This document shows, one piece after another, positions 51,829 through 63,330 of a DNA stretch of 64,000 nucleotides. Under the pieces are notes generated by a model. The model worked only from the letters and a program-made list of their open reading frames with translations, ran no database searches and was not told where the DNA came from. This DNA comes from Caballeronia sp031450805. GTDB lineage: Bacteria > Pseudomonadota > Gammaproteobacteria > Burkholderiales > Burkholderiaceae. Position 1 is the first letter of the stretch; every line of letters starts with the position of its first letter. The translations under genes and the position numbers were made by a program. The stretch spans positions 62,001 to 126,000 of the forward strand of contig NZ_JARTVY010000005.1 in the NCBI RefSeq assembly GCF_031450805.1, in the 5' to 3' direction.

Positions 51829-53016
51829 TTACTGCGGCACGCGCACCCAGCCCTCCATCAATACGCGCGCGCTGCGGCTCATGATCGCCTTGGTCACGGT
51901 CCATTTGCCGCCCGTTTCGCTCGCCTGCGCGCCGACCCGCAGTGTCCCCGAAGGATGCCCGAAGCGCACGACCTCGCGCGCGCCGCCGCCCGCGGCCTGA
52001 TTCACCAGCGTGCCGTCGATGGCCGCCGCCGCGCCGATCGCCACGGCGGCGGTTCCCATCATCGCGTGATGCAGGTTGCCCATCGATACGGCTCGCACCA
52101 GCAGGTCGATGTCCTCCGCGGCGACCTGCTTGCCGCTGGACGCGACGTAGCTTGCGGGCTTCGCGACGAACGCGATCTTCGGCGTATGCTGCCGGCTGGC
52201 GATTTCATCGATATGGCCGATCAGACCCATGCGCACCGCGCCGTGCGCGCGAATGGTCTCGAGCATCGCGAGCGCTGCGGGATTCGTGTTGATGGCGTCC
52301 TGCAACTCGACGCCCGTATAGCCGATTTCTTCCGCGTTCACGAAGATTGTCGGGATGCCCGCGTTGATCATCGTTGCCGTGAGGACGCCGATGCCCGGCA
52401 CGTCGAGCGCGTCGATCAGGTTGCCCGTGGGGAACATCGCGCCGTCCGCGCCGTCTTCTTCGGCTGCCGGGTCCATGAATTCGAGCTGCACTTCGGCAGC
52501 GGGAAAGGTCACGCCGTCGAGCTCGAAACCGCCGGTTTCCTGCACCGCGCCGTTCGTCATCGGGACATGCGCGATGATCGTCTTGCCGATGTTCGCCTGC
52601 CAGATGCGAACGACGGCCACGCCGTTATCGGGTACGCGCTCAGGATCGATCAGCCCGCTCGCGATCGCGAACGGCCCCACGGCGGCGGAGAGATTGCCGC
52701 AGTTGCCGCTCCAGTCGACGAACGGCTTGTCGATGGCGACCTGACCGAACAGGTAATCGACATCGTGATCGGGCCGGCTGCTCTTCGCGACGATCACCGC
52801 CTTGCTGGTGCTGGACGTCGCGCCGCCCATGCCGTCGATCTGCTTGCCGTAGGGGTCGGGGCTGCCGATCACGCGCATCAGCAGCGCGTCGCGCGCGGGG
52901 CCGGGCGCGCGCGCGGCTTCGGGCAAATCCTGCAGGCGGAAGAAGACGCCCTTGCTCGTGCCGCCGCGCATGTAGGTGGCGGGAATCCTGATCTGCGGTG
53001 CGTGGGTCATGGTCAT
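51829..53016 (-). CDS. prpF: PrpF, 2-methylaconitate isomerase
   Basis: A 395-residue protein beginning with IRIPATYMRGGTSKGVFFRL; the GGTSKG loop, DGMGGATSSTSKAVIV and WSGNCGNLSAAVGPFA (with the conserved Cys of the diaminopimelate-epimerase-like fold) identify PrpF. It converts the trans-2-methylaconitate made by AcnD into the cis isomer that aconitase can hydrate, completing the AcnD route that replaces PrpD. It is 30 bp downstream of acnD. An ATG two codons in (53010) is an alternative start. Confidence 0.96.
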   Translation of the reverse strand: MTMTHAPQIRIPATYMRGGTSKGVFFRLQDLPEAARAPGPARDALLMRVIGSPDPYGKQIDGMGGATSSTSKAVIVAKSSRPDHDVDYLFGQVAIDKPFVDWSGNCGNLSAAVGPFAIASGLIDPERVPDNGVAVVRIWQANIGKTIIAHVPMTNGAVQETGGFELDGVTFPAAEVQLEFMDPAAEEDGADGAMFPTGNLIDALDVPGIGVLTATMINAGIPTIFVNAEEIGYTGVELQDAINTNPAALAMLETIRAHGAVRMGLIGHIDEIASRQHTPKIAFVAKPASYVASSGKQVAAEDIDLLVRAVSMGNLHHAMMGTAAVAIGAAAAIDGTLVNQAAGGGAREVVRFGHPSGTLRVGAQASETGGKWTVTKAIMSRSARVLMEGWVRVPQ

Positions 53017-53046
53017 CGATTGGTAGCTTGTCCGAATAAGGCCCGC

Positions 53047-55644
<2,598 letters not shown>

Positions 55645-55705
55645 GGCGCGGAGGCCGAAAGGCCCGTATTGGATTCGATGGTTGCGGCAGCGAGCATAAC
55701 GGATG

Positions 55706-56875
55706 TCAGACGCGCTCCGCCAGCGGCACGAACCCGAGGTTATCCGGCCCCGTATAGTTCGCGCTCGGCCGGATGATCTTGTTGTCGATGCGCTGCTCGA
55801 TGATGTGCGCGCTCCATCCCGACGTGCGCGAAATGACGAAGAGCGGCGTGAACATCGCGGTCGGCACGCCCATCATGTGATACGAGACCGCGCTGAACCA
55901 GTCGAGGTTCGGGAACATTTTCTTCGCGTCCCACATGACCGATTCGAGCCGTTCGGCAATATCGAAGAGTTTCGTGTCGCCCGCTTCGGCCGACAGCGAC
56001 TTCGCGACTTCCTTGATGACCTTGTTGCGCGGATCGGAGATCGTATAGACCGGATGGCCGAAGCCGATCACCACTTCCTTGTTCTCGACGCGGCGGCGAA
56101 TGTCGGCTTCGGCTTCGTCGGGCGTCTGATAGCGTGACTGAATCTCGAACGCGACTTCGTTCGCGCCGCCGTGCTTCGGGCCGCGCAGCGCGCCGATTGC
56201 GCCGGTGATTGCCGAATACATGTCCGATCCCGTTCCCGCGATCACGCGGCCCGTGAACGTCGAAGCATTGAACTCGTGCTCGGCGTAGAGGTTGAGCGAG
56301 ACGTGCATCGCCTTGACCCACGACTCGGACGGCGCCACGCCATGCAGCAGATGCAGGAAGTGCCCGCCGATGGAATCGTCGTCGGTTTCCACTTCGATGC
56401 GCCGGCCGTTGTGCGAATAGTGATACCAGTAGAGCAGCATCGAGCCGAGCGACGCCATCAGCTTGTCCGCGATGTCGCGCGCGCCGGGTACGTTGTGATC
56501 GTCCTTCTCGGGCAACACCGTGCCGAGCACGGAGACGCCGGTACGCATGACGTCCATCGGATGCGCGGACGCCGGAATCCATTCGAGCGCCGCCTTCAGG
56601 TTCGCGGGCAACCCGCGCAGCGCCTTCAGCTTCGCCTTGTAGGCGCTTAGTTCCGCGACGTTCGGCAGCTTCCCGTGCACGAGCAGATAGGCGATTTCCT
56701 CGAATTCGCTCGTGGTGGCGAGATCGAGAATGTCGTAGCCGCGATAGTGCAGGTCGTTGCCGGTCTTGCCGACCGTGCACAGCGCGGTATTGCCCGCCGT
56801 CACGCCGGAAAGGGCGACGGATTTCTTGGGCTTGAATGTGCCGCTGTTCGGCATGCTGTTGTCTGCTTCGCTCAT
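55706..56875 (-). CDS. prpC: PrpC, 2-methylcitrate synthase
   Basis: A 389-residue citrate-synthase-family enzyme. KKSVALSGVTAGNTALCTVG and NDLHYRGYDILDLA mark the N-terminus of methylcitrate synthases; the catalytic His residues are in KHGGANEVAFEI and GFGHPVYTISDPR. It condenses propionyl-CoA with oxaloacetate. It is 23 bp downstream of prpB and upstream of acnD. Confidence 0.96.
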   Translation of the reverse strand: MSEADNSMPNSGTFKPKKSVALSGVTAGNTALCTVGKTGNDLHYRGYDILDLATTSEFEEIAYLLVHGKLPNVAELSAYKAKLKALRGLPANLKAALEWIPASAHPMDVMRTGVSVLGTVLPEKDDHNVPGARDIADKLMASLGSMLLYWYHYSHNGRRIEVETDDDSIGGHFLHLLHGVAPSESWVKAMHVSLNLYAEHEFNASTFTGRVIAGTGSDMYSAITGAIGALRGPKHGGANEVAFEIQSRYQTPDEAEADIRRRVENKEVVIGFGHPVYTISDPRNKVIKEVAKSLSAEAGDTKLFDIAERLESVMWDAKKMFPNLDWFSAVSYHMMGVPTAMFTPLFVISRTSGWSAHIIEQRIDNKIIRPSANYTGPDNLGFVPLAERV

Positions 56876-56898
56876 CGTGTCTTACTCCGGCTTAACGG

Positions 56899-57792
56899 TC
56901 ATTGTCTGGCGGCGAACAGCGCGTCGAGTCTGTCCTCGTACGCGTGATAGCCGAGATACTTGTAGAGATCGGCGCGCGACTGCATCGTCGGCACCGCGGT
57001 TTTCTGCGTGCCGTCGCGCATCACGGTCTCGTAGAAATTGAGTGCCGCCGCATTCATCGCACGGTACGCCCCGCAGCAATAGAGCGCGACATCGACGCCC
57101 GCGTCGCGCAGCTCACCCGTCGTGAAAAGCGGGGTGGAACCGAACTCCGTCAGATTGGCGAGAACCGGCACGCGCACAGCGGACTTGAAGCGGCGGTAAT
57201 CGTCGAGCGAGATCATCGCTTCGGGGAAGATCATGTCCGCGCCCGCTTCGACGTAAGCCATCGCGCGCTCGATCGCCGCATCGATGCCTTCGGAGGCAGC
57301 CGCATCGGTGCGCGCCATGATGACGAAGCTGTCGTCGGTGCGTGCATCGACCGCCGCCTTCAGGCGATCCACCATCTCCGCCGCCGGCACGACTTCCTTG
57401 CCGGGGCGATGCCCGCAGCGCTTCTGGCCGACCTGATCTTCAAGATGAACCGCCGCCACGCCCGCCCTGACGAACGACCGGATCGTGCGCGCGATGTTGA
57501 ACGCGCCGCCCCAGCCGGTATCGATATCGACGAGCAGCGGCAGGTTCGTCGCATCGGTGATGCGGCGGGCGTCGGTCAATACGTCGTCCATCGTGCTGAT
57601 GCCGAGGTCCGGAATGCCGAGTGAATTCGCGGCCACGCCGCCGCCCGACAGATAGAGCGCCTGAAAGCCGACGGCTTCAGCCATCTTCGCCGCATACGCG
57701 GTGATCGCACCGACGACTTGCAGCGGCGCATTCGTTTCCACCGCAGCGCGAAATGCCGCGCCGGGACTCGTGGGTTCGTTGTATCGCTTCAT
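56899..57792 (-). CDS. prpB: PrpB, 2-methylisocitrate lyase
   Basis: A 297-residue lyase of the ICL/PEP-mutase superfamily. The nucleotide GGAGAGAAAGATTG precedes the ATG at 57792. Motifs: GALYLSGGGVAANSLG-like LYLSGGGVAANSLGIPD, VDIDTGWGG and the active-site KRCGHRPGK. It splits 2-methylisocitrate into pyruvate and succinate. Its start overlaps the Rieske ferredoxin stop by one base (TGATG), so prp genes are translationally tied to the genes upstream. The longer frame to 57969 is a shadow of the Rieske gene. Confidence 0.96.
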   Translation of the reverse strand: MKRYNEPTSPGAAFRAAVETNAPLQVVGAITAYAAKMAEAVGFQALYLSGGGVAANSLGIPDLGISTMDDVLTDARRITDATNLPLLVDIDTGWGGAFNIARTIRSFVRAGVAAVHLEDQVGQKRCGHRPGKEVVPAAEMVDRLKAAVDARTDDSFVIMARTDAAASEGIDAAIERAMAYVEAGADMIFPEAMISLDDYRRFKSAVRVPVLANLTEFGSTPLFTTGELRDAGVDVALYCCGAYRAMNAAALNFYETVMRDGTQKTAVPTMQSRADLYKYLGYHAYEDRLDALFAARQ

Positions 57793-58097
57793 CAATCTTT
57801 CTCTCCCTTTTCGCCGTCGATGGCTTCGACGGACAGCTTCGTCAGGCACACATCGGGCGCGCCGACCATGCATCCCGACACGAGATCGAAGCGCAGGCCA
57901 TGCGCGGGACATTGCAGGACGTGCCCATCGAGGCGGCCATTCGCAAGCGATGCGCCGTTGTGCGGACACGCGTTATCGATTGCGTGCATGACGCCCTCGA
58001 TGTTGAACAGCACCACGCTGCGTCCTTCGACGAACGCGAGCTTGCGAGAGCCGGGCGCGAGGTCGCGGGCGTGAGCGATGGAGAGGCTTCGCGTCAT
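57792..58097 (-). CDS. Rieske [2Fe-2S] ferredoxin-like protein
   Basis: A 101-residue single-domain Rieske protein: Cys44-x-His46 (ACPHNGASL) and Cys63-x2-His66 (LQCPAHGLRFD) ligate the cluster. It is the electron-transfer type, without a catalytic oxygenase domain. No partner reductase or oxygenase alpha subunit is recognisable nearby. The ATG at 58097 is preferred; 58121 and 58193 would extend over the small gene upstream. Its stop overlaps the prpB start. Confidence 0.88.
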   Translation of the reverse strand: MTRSLSIAHARDLAPGSRKLAFVEGRSVVLFNIEGVMHAIDNACPHNGASLANGRLDGHVLQCPAHGLRFDLVSGCMVGAPDVCLTKLSVEAIDGEKGEKD

Positions 58098-58108
58098 CGT
58101 TGCTTCGT

Positions 58109-58279
58109 TCAGCCTTGCCATGAATCGAGTGCTCCGAGCGGCGTGTGCGCGTCCATCCAGTCGTACGGTTCGCGGGTAGAGCGCCATGCCCATGGCCGCG
58201 CGGGCGCTGCCGGCGATTCGTTGGAAGGCGTATCCGCCTCATGATCGATGACGATAGCGTTAGATTTCAGTTCAGACAT
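58109..58279 (-). CDS. Unrecognised 56-residue protein in the Rieske-prp operon
   Basis: A 57-codon frame with a strong ribosome-binding site (CAGGAGAAGCAAGA before the ATG at 58279), filling the gap between the hydrolase and Rieske genes. It begins MSELKSNAIVIDHEADTPSN and ends REPYDWMDAHTPLGALDSWQ, with Pro/Ala-rich middle and several Trp. No signal peptide, membrane segment or known motif. Its stop is 11 bases before the Rieske ATG. The tight packing and ribosome-binding site support a real gene; function unknown, possibly a small partner of the ferredoxin. Confidence 0.62.
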   Translation of the reverse strand: MSELKSNAIVIDHEADTPSNESPAAPARPWAWRSTREPYDWMDAHTPLGALDSWQG

Positions 58280-58297
58280 TCTTGCTTCTCCTGACAG

Positions 58298-58891
58298 TCA
58301 TGCAGCTTGATGCGGGCGCTCGAGACACAGCCCGGCGATGAGTTCGTCGGCGAGCGGCCACTCGCCGTATCCGGAAGCGGGATTCAGATGGCCCGCTGCG
58401 CCGATATCCACGAGGCGGCTGCCCCACGCTTTCGCGAGTTCCGCGACATGTTCCATGCGCGCCAGCGGATCGTTCGTGCTCGCCGCGACGATGCTAGGGA
58501 ACCCTAACGGTATGCGTGGCGTGGGTAGCCAGCCGTTCTTCCGAAGCGTGTCCGGCGTGGGATAACCTGGCGGCAGCGGCGCATCGAAATTGGGCGGCGT
58601 CGCGAGAAGCGCGCCGCGTATCCGGTGCGAATGCTGCGGATGGCGCTGCGCCCAGTGTGCGGCGATCATCACGCCCGCGCTGTGCGCGACGAGCACAACG
58701 GGGCCGTCGATTCTGGCGAGCGCGGCATCGAGCGCCGCCACGCGCGCTGCACGGTTCAGCTTGTCGTGCGTGAGCGGCGGCACGGAGCGGGCATTCGGCA
58801 GCCGGCGTTCCAGCAGTGTCTGCCAGTGATCTTCGACGTGATCGCGCAGGCCCGGAACGATGAGGATCGTGTGAGTCGGATGGATGGTCAT
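58298..58891 (-). CDS. Small serine alpha/beta hydrolase (RBBP9/YdeN family)
   Basis: A 197-residue hydrolase. TILIVPGLRDHVEDHWQTLL, the nucleophile elbow VAHSAGV (Ser71), an Asp in STNDPL and His in IGAAGHLNPA form the RBBP9-type triad. The family cleaves small esters or amides. The start at 58891 is chosen by alignment; an ATG at 58918 that overlaps the MFS stop (ATGA) is also possible and would imply coupling. It follows the MFS gene in the same operon. Confidence 0.87.
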   Translation of the reverse strand: MTIHPTHTILIVPGLRDHVEDHWQTLLERRLPNARSVPPLTHDKLNRAARVAALDAALARIDGPVVLVAHSAGVMIAAHWAQRHPQHSHRIRGALLATPPNFDAPLPPGYPTPDTLRKNGWLPTPRIPLGFPSIVAASTNDPLARMEHVAELAKAWGSRLVDIGAAGHLNPASGYGEWPLADELIAGLCLERPHQAA

Positions 58892-58914
58892 GTTCGATTG
58901 CTCGTAGATAAGGC

Positions 58915-60240
58915 TCATTTCGTCGCCGCTTCGCCGCGCAGCGCGTCGATGCGGTTCAGATCGCGCGCATATCTCGACTTGCCGATGGCGAACGCCAGCA
59001 TCGCTGGAATACTGACGAGCGGAACGATCTGCAGCGCACCGAGCAAGCCGATACGATCGGCAATCGCCCCGGTGACGATCGGGCCGGGCGCGAGGCCGAG
59101 CAGATTGTTGGCGAGCGTGAGCGTCGCGAATGCGGAAGCGTGGATCGCCGCCGGCGTGAGATTCGCGACCATCGCGCCGGCCGGACCGGATGTGCCCGCC
59201 ACGACGAGAATGCCTGCACCGAGCAGCACGAGCTGCATCGCGCCGGCATCGAGACGAAAGCCGATGGACAACAGCACCGCCGATGCGAGGCAATAGGCGA
59301 TCGCGGTCATCCACTTGCGCGACGGCGCATGCCGGCAGACGCGATCCGTCACGATGCCGCACAGCACCATGCCGACGCCGCCGAGCAGCACGAACACCGC
59401 TGCGCCCGCGGCGGCTTTATCGGCCGGCAACGCGTAATAGCGATTCAGGAAGCTCGGCATCCACGCGATCACCGCGCCCATGATGAAAAGCTGCAAGCCG
59501 CTGCCGAGATAGGCGCACACCACCGAGACCGTCGAGAAGAGACCGGCCAGCAACGCACGAAGGCTCGTACGCATGCCGCCCGCCTGCCGCTTGGTGGACG
59601 GCGCATCGGGAAAGCGCGCGGCGATCCGTTTATCCGATACGGCCAGCATGTAGGCGATCACCAGCACGAAGCCGAAGCACGCCATCGCGCCGAACGACGC
59701 CCGCCATCCGAGATGCACCGCGACGAAGCCGCCCAGCGCCATGCCGAGCACCGAGCCGAATGCGCCGCCCGCCATGAACGCGCCGGTGAGCGTCGAGCGC
59801 AGATGCGCCGGGAAGATGCCGAGAATCAGCGCGATGCCCACGCTTCCATACGCCGCCTCGCCGAGACCCACGAGCGCGCGCGCCAGCAGCATTTCGCCGT
59901 AGTTCGTGGCGATGGCGCAGCCGAGTGTCGCGAGACTCCAGAGCGTCGCCATCAATATGAGGCTGCGCACGCGGCCCCATCGATCGGCAAGCACGGAGAG
60001 CGGAAAAGTCAGAAGTCCTACCATCAATGCGACCACGCCGGAGAGCGAGCCGAGTTGCGTGTCGGACAGACCCCATGCGTGCTTGAGCAGCGGAAAAACG
60101 GCGTTGAGCACCTGTCGCGACATATAGTCCGATAGCAGCAGGCCGAAGGTCAGTGCGAAGACCACCCACGCGTATTTGCGCGATGCGGCCGCGACGGCGC
60201 GAACGCCGCCTGTTTCCTGCTCGATGCAATTGATTTCCAA
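58915..60240 (-). CDS. MFS transporter
   Basis: A 441-residue protein with 12 expected transmembrane helices. DYMSRQVLNAVFPLLKHAWG, GLSDTQLGSLSGVVALMVG and PLSVLADRWGRVRSL are MFS motif A and neighbours, and RALVGLGEAAYGSVGIALIL is motif C-like, as in the spinster/aromatic acid branch. It probably imports the substrate of the dioxygenase/BKACE pathway encoded around it. It is 116 bp downstream of the BKACE gene and overlaps or abuts the hydrolase gene. Confidence 0.9.
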   Translation of the reverse strand: MEINCIEQETGGVRAVAAASRKYAWVVFALTFGLLLSDYMSRQVLNAVFPLLKHAWGLSDTQLGSLSGVVALMVGLLTFPLSVLADRWGRVRSLILMATLWSLATLGCAIATNYGEMLLARALVGLGEAAYGSVGIALILGIFPAHLRSTLTGAFMAGGAFGSVLGMALGGFVAVHLGWRASFGAMACFGFVLVIAYMLAVSDKRIAARFPDAPSTKRQAGGMRTSLRALLAGLFSTVSVVCAYLGSGLQLFIMGAVIAWMPSFLNRYYALPADKAAAGAAVFVLLGGVGMVLCGIVTDRVCRHAPSRKWMTAIAYCLASAVLLSIGFRLDAGAMQLVLLGAGILVVAGTSGPAGAMVANLTPAAIHASAFATLTLANNLLGLAPGPIVTGAIADRIGLLGALQIVPLVSIPAMLAFAIGKSRYARDLNRIDALRGEAATK

Positions 60241-60356
60241 GATCGTCTCCTCGGATGTCCGGCTCGAGTCTCCGTCACGCGATGAGCGCGGGGACCGTTT
60301 GTTGTTGTCGCCGTCGAGTGTCGGTCAACGATGCGGAACGCGTCCGCACCACTTGT

Positions 60357-61412
60357 TCAAGCCGCGCGCAGCGGAAGGTTCACTTCACCGGCTCGTCGAT
60401 TCGGCGACATGCCGTTCGCGGCGAGCGTCTGATCGGCCGTTTCGTATTGCACGCCGATGCGATAGATCGCGCGGGCTTCCTTGCCCGTCGCGATCTCGCG
60501 CCCCAGTTCGCGGGCGACGCGCACGCACTGCTCGATCTGCTGCACCGATGTCATGCGCTTGCCGTGCTGGTCGATGATCGTGTCTTCGATGCCGCAGCGC
60601 GGATGCAGGCCCATCGACATCGCCATCATGTTGAACGGCAGCACGTTCTTCAGCAGCGATTCGGCGGTCAGCGTGCAGCCGTCCGGCGCGCGGTGAACGA
60701 AGTTGAAGAAGTTGAACGGATTCGGGCCGTCGAAGCCGCCGCCGATGCCGATCCACGTCAGATTGAGCGGGCCCTTGTAGACGCCCTTGCGCACGAGGCG
60801 TTCGAGCGTTTCGAGCGCATGAATGCCGGTGAGCTGGAAGTGCGGCTGAATGTTCGCGGCCTGAAGGCGCTTCAGATGCTCCTCGACCCAGGCCGGACCC
60901 GCAGGCACGGTCATTTCGCTATAAGCCGCCTGATACATCGGATGCGCGAGCGAAGTGCCTTCCAGATACGCCGGATACAGCAGCTCCATGATGTTCATCT
61001 GCGTCGTGTTGATCGCGACCGTCACCTGATCGGGCTTCGGGTCGAGTTCGGCGAGCATGTGGCGCGTATCGTCGGACAGCCATTTGGCCGCCTGGCCGTC
61101 GTCTTCCGGCGCGAATGAGATCGAGCCGCCGACCTGGATGATCATGTCCGGCACTGCTTCACGCACACCGGCAATGAGTTCGTTGAACTTCGACAGGCGC
61201 TTGGAGCCTTTGCCGTCCAGTTCGCGCACATGCAGATGCAGCACCGTGGCGCCTGCGTTGTAGCAGTCGACCGCTTTCTGAATCTGCTCGTCCATCGTCA
61301 CCGGAATGTCTTCGGGGAAATCGGACGGCATCCACTCCGGGCCATACGGCGCGACGGTGATCACGACCTTGTCCTGGTTTTCGGGGTGCAGGGAATCGTC
61401 GAGGAATTGCAT
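60357..61412 (-). CDS. BKACE family protein (3-keto-5-aminohexanoate cleavage-like)
   Basis: A 351-residue enzyme of the DUF849/BKACE family. KVVITVAPYGPEWMP and the metal-binding ATVLHLHVRELDGKG are diagnostic; SLAHPMYQAAYSEMTVPAGP and GLHPRCGIEDTI also fit. Members use acetyl-CoA and a metal to cleave a beta-keto acid into acetoacetate and a new acyl-CoA; the substrate depends on pocket residues I cannot judge. The ATG at 61412 has GGAG six bases upstream, better than the TTG at 61430. Its product could be propionyl-CoA for the prp genes, but this is inference. Confidence 0.92.
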   Translation of the reverse strand: MQFLDDSLHPENQDKVVITVAPYGPEWMPSDFPEDIPVTMDEQIQKAVDCYNAGATVLHLHVRELDGKGSKRLSKFNELIAGVREAVPDMIIQVGGSISFAPEDDGQAAKWLSDDTRHMLAELDPKPDQVTVAINTTQMNIMELLYPAYLEGTSLAHPMYQAAYSEMTVPAGPAWVEEHLKRLQAANIQPHFQLTGIHALETLERLVRKGVYKGPLNLTWIGIGGGFDGPNPFNFFNFVHRAPDGCTLTAESLLKNVLPFNMMAMSMGLHPRCGIEDTIIDQHGKRMTSVQQIEQCVRVARELGREIATGKEARAIYRIGVQYETADQTLAANGMSPNRRAGEVNLPLRAA

Positions 61413-61476
61413 GTGTTGCTCCAGCGTCAAGAGATGAGATGATTAGATATCCGATGCGATGCGGCGGCGCGCCGGG

Positions 61477-62325
61477 TCAGTACGGCACATCGCCGATGAT
61501 CCCCGCGCGCTCCATCTTCCGGTGACAGGGCGGGTAGTCCATCACCGCGTAATGCTGGGTGCTGCGGTTGTCCCATATCGCAATGCTGTTCTTCTTCCAG
61601 CGCCAGCGCACCTGATATTCGGGGATATACGCCTGGCTGATCAGATAGCTCAACAACTGCGCCGCGCCCGGATTCGCGTCCTGACCGAAGCGAACGCGCT
61701 CGGGCGTGTGATAGTTCGTGAAGTGCGTCGTGAATGCGTTGACGAAAAGCGTCTTCTCGCCGGTCTCGGGGTGCGTGCGAACCACGGGATGCTCGGCATC
61801 CGGGAACTGCGCCTTCAGCGCATGGCGCTTTTCGATCGGCATCGCGGCGCCGAAGCTCGCTTCGATGCTGTGACGCGCGCGAAGATCGGCGATCTGCGCC
61901 TTGATGTGCGCCGGCAGGTTCTCGTATGCGAGGACCATGTTCGCCCAGATCGTGTCGCCGCCCACGGGCGGGCACTCGACGCAACGCAGCACGCAGCCGA
62001 ACGGCGGCGCGGCGCGCCAGGTGGCGTCCGTGTGCCACGCGTTTTCGTATCGGTCGTTCGGCTGCTCGGGGTTCTTGTAGATCCGCACGAGCCCCGGATG
62101 CTCGGGATCGCTGCCCGCGACCGGATGATCCTCGAGATCACCGAAGCGCCGCGCGAACGCGACATGCTCGGCACGCGTAATGTCCTGATCGCGCAGAAAC
62201 AGCACGCGATGCGCGAGCAGCGCGGCGCGGATGTCGGCGAAGAGGCCGTCGTCGTGAATCGCGTCCGCGAGATCGACGCCGACGAGTTCGGCTCCGATGG
62301 AGCAGGTGAGTGGTTCGACGCGCAT
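61477..62325 (-). CDS. TauD/TfdA family Fe(II)/2-oxoglutarate dioxygenase
   Basis: A 282-residue dioxygenase. Iron ligands are His98 and Asp100 (NAWHTDATW) and His258 (RSTQHYAVMD); Arg269 or Arg273 would hold 2-oxoglutarate. The family hydroxylates taurine, 2,4-D, carnitine-like or sulfonate compounds next to a leaving group. A good GGAGACAC site precedes the ATG at 62325. It is 11 bp from the quinone oxidoreductase gene upstream. Substrate unknown. Confidence 0.93.
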   Translation of the reverse strand: MRVEPLTCSIGAELVGVDLADAIHDDGLFADIRAALLAHRVLFLRDQDITRAEHVAFARRFGDLEDHPVAGSDPEHPGLVRIYKNPEQPNDRYENAWHTDATWRAAPPFGCVLRCVECPPVGGDTIWANMVLAYENLPAHIKAQIADLRARHSIEASFGAAMPIEKRHALKAQFPDAEHPVVRTHPETGEKTLFVNAFTTHFTNYHTPERVRFGQDANPGAAQLLSYLISQAYIPEYQVRWRWKKNSIAIWDNRSTQHYAVMDYPPCHRKMERAGIIGDVPY

Positions 62326-62335
62326 GTGTGTCTCC

Positions 62336-63316
62336 TTACACGACGAAAATGGATGAGCCCGTTGTCTTGCGGGATTCGAGATCGCGATGCGCCTGCGCGG
62401 CGTCCTGCAGCGCATAGCGCTGATTGATCTCGATGCGGATTCGACCGCTCGCCACGTGTCCGAAGAGTTCGCTCGCCAGCGCGTTCTTCTCGGCCGGATC
62501 GGCGATATAGTCGGCGAGCGCCGGGCGGGTCAGATACAACGAGCCTTTCATTGCCAGCAACTGCGGATTGAACGGCGGGATCGGACCCGACGCGGTGCCC
62601 ACGCAGACCATCAGGCCACGGCGCTTGAGCGAATCGAGCGATGCATCGAAGGTGTCCTTGCCGACGCTGTCGAACACGACGTTCACGCCCGCGCCGTCGG
62701 TCAGCTCGCGCACGCGCCGCGCGACGTCTTCGCGGCTGTAGTCGATAACGTGCTCGCAGCCGTGAGCGCGTGCAATTTCTGCTTTCGCTTCGCTCGATAC
62801 CGTGCCGATCACCGTGACGCCGAGCAGCCGCGCCCATTGCGACACGATCAGCCCGACGCCGCCCGCCGCCGCATGCAGCAGGATCGAATCGCCCGCTTCG
62901 AACGCGTGGATGCGGCGCATCAGGTACGACGCGGTGAGACCGCGCATCGTCATGGCGGCGGCGGTCGCGCATTCCATATCGCCCGGCAGCCGGATCAGCG
63001 CGGAAGCAGGCGCGATGCGTTCGGTGCTGTACGCCCCGAGCGTGTTGATGAAGCCGGTATAGGTCACGCGGTCGCCCACGCGCACGCTGTCGACGCCTTC
63101 GCCGACCGCCTGCACCACGCCTGCCGCTTCGACGCCCATGCCGGCGGGCAGCGGCACGGGGTAGAGGCCCGAACGAAAGTACGTGTCGGCGAAATTGAGG
63201 CCCACGGCCTCGTGACGCAGCCGGACTTGTCCGGGGCCGGGCTTGCCGACCGCGACTTCCTCCCATCGCAGGACTTCGGGGCCGCCGGTTTCGTGGAAGC
63301 GGATTGCATGTGCCAT
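62336..63316 (-). CDS. NADPH:quinone oxidoreductase (QOR, MDR family)
   Basis: A 326-residue zinc-free medium-chain reductase: HAIRFHETGGPEVLRWEEV, GLNFADTYFRSGLYPVPLPA and HAAAGGVGLIVSQWARLLG (nucleotide-binding AAGGVG) are classical QOR motifs. It reduces quinones or alpha,beta-unsaturated ketones with NADPH. GGAGAGAGAACG precedes the ATG at 63316; the longer frame to 63499 is a shadow of the hemerythrin gene. It is the second gene of the long leftward run. Confidence 0.92.
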   Translation of the reverse strand: MAHAIRFHETGGPEVLRWEEVAVGKPGPGQVRLRHEAVGLNFADTYFRSGLYPVPLPAGMGVEAAGVVQAVGEGVDSVRVGDRVTYTGFINTLGAYSTERIAPASALIRLPGDMECATAAAMTMRGLTASYLMRRIHAFEAGDSILLHAAAGGVGLIVSQWARLLGVTVIGTVSSEAKAEIARAHGCEHVIDYSREDVARRVRELTDGAGVNVVFDSVGKDTFDASLDSLKRRGLMVCVGTASGPIPPFNPQLLAMKGSLYLTRPALADYIADPAEKNALASELFGHVASGRIRIEINQRYALQDAAQAHRDLESRKTTGSSIFVV

Positions 63317-63330
63317 CGTTCTCTCTCCGT

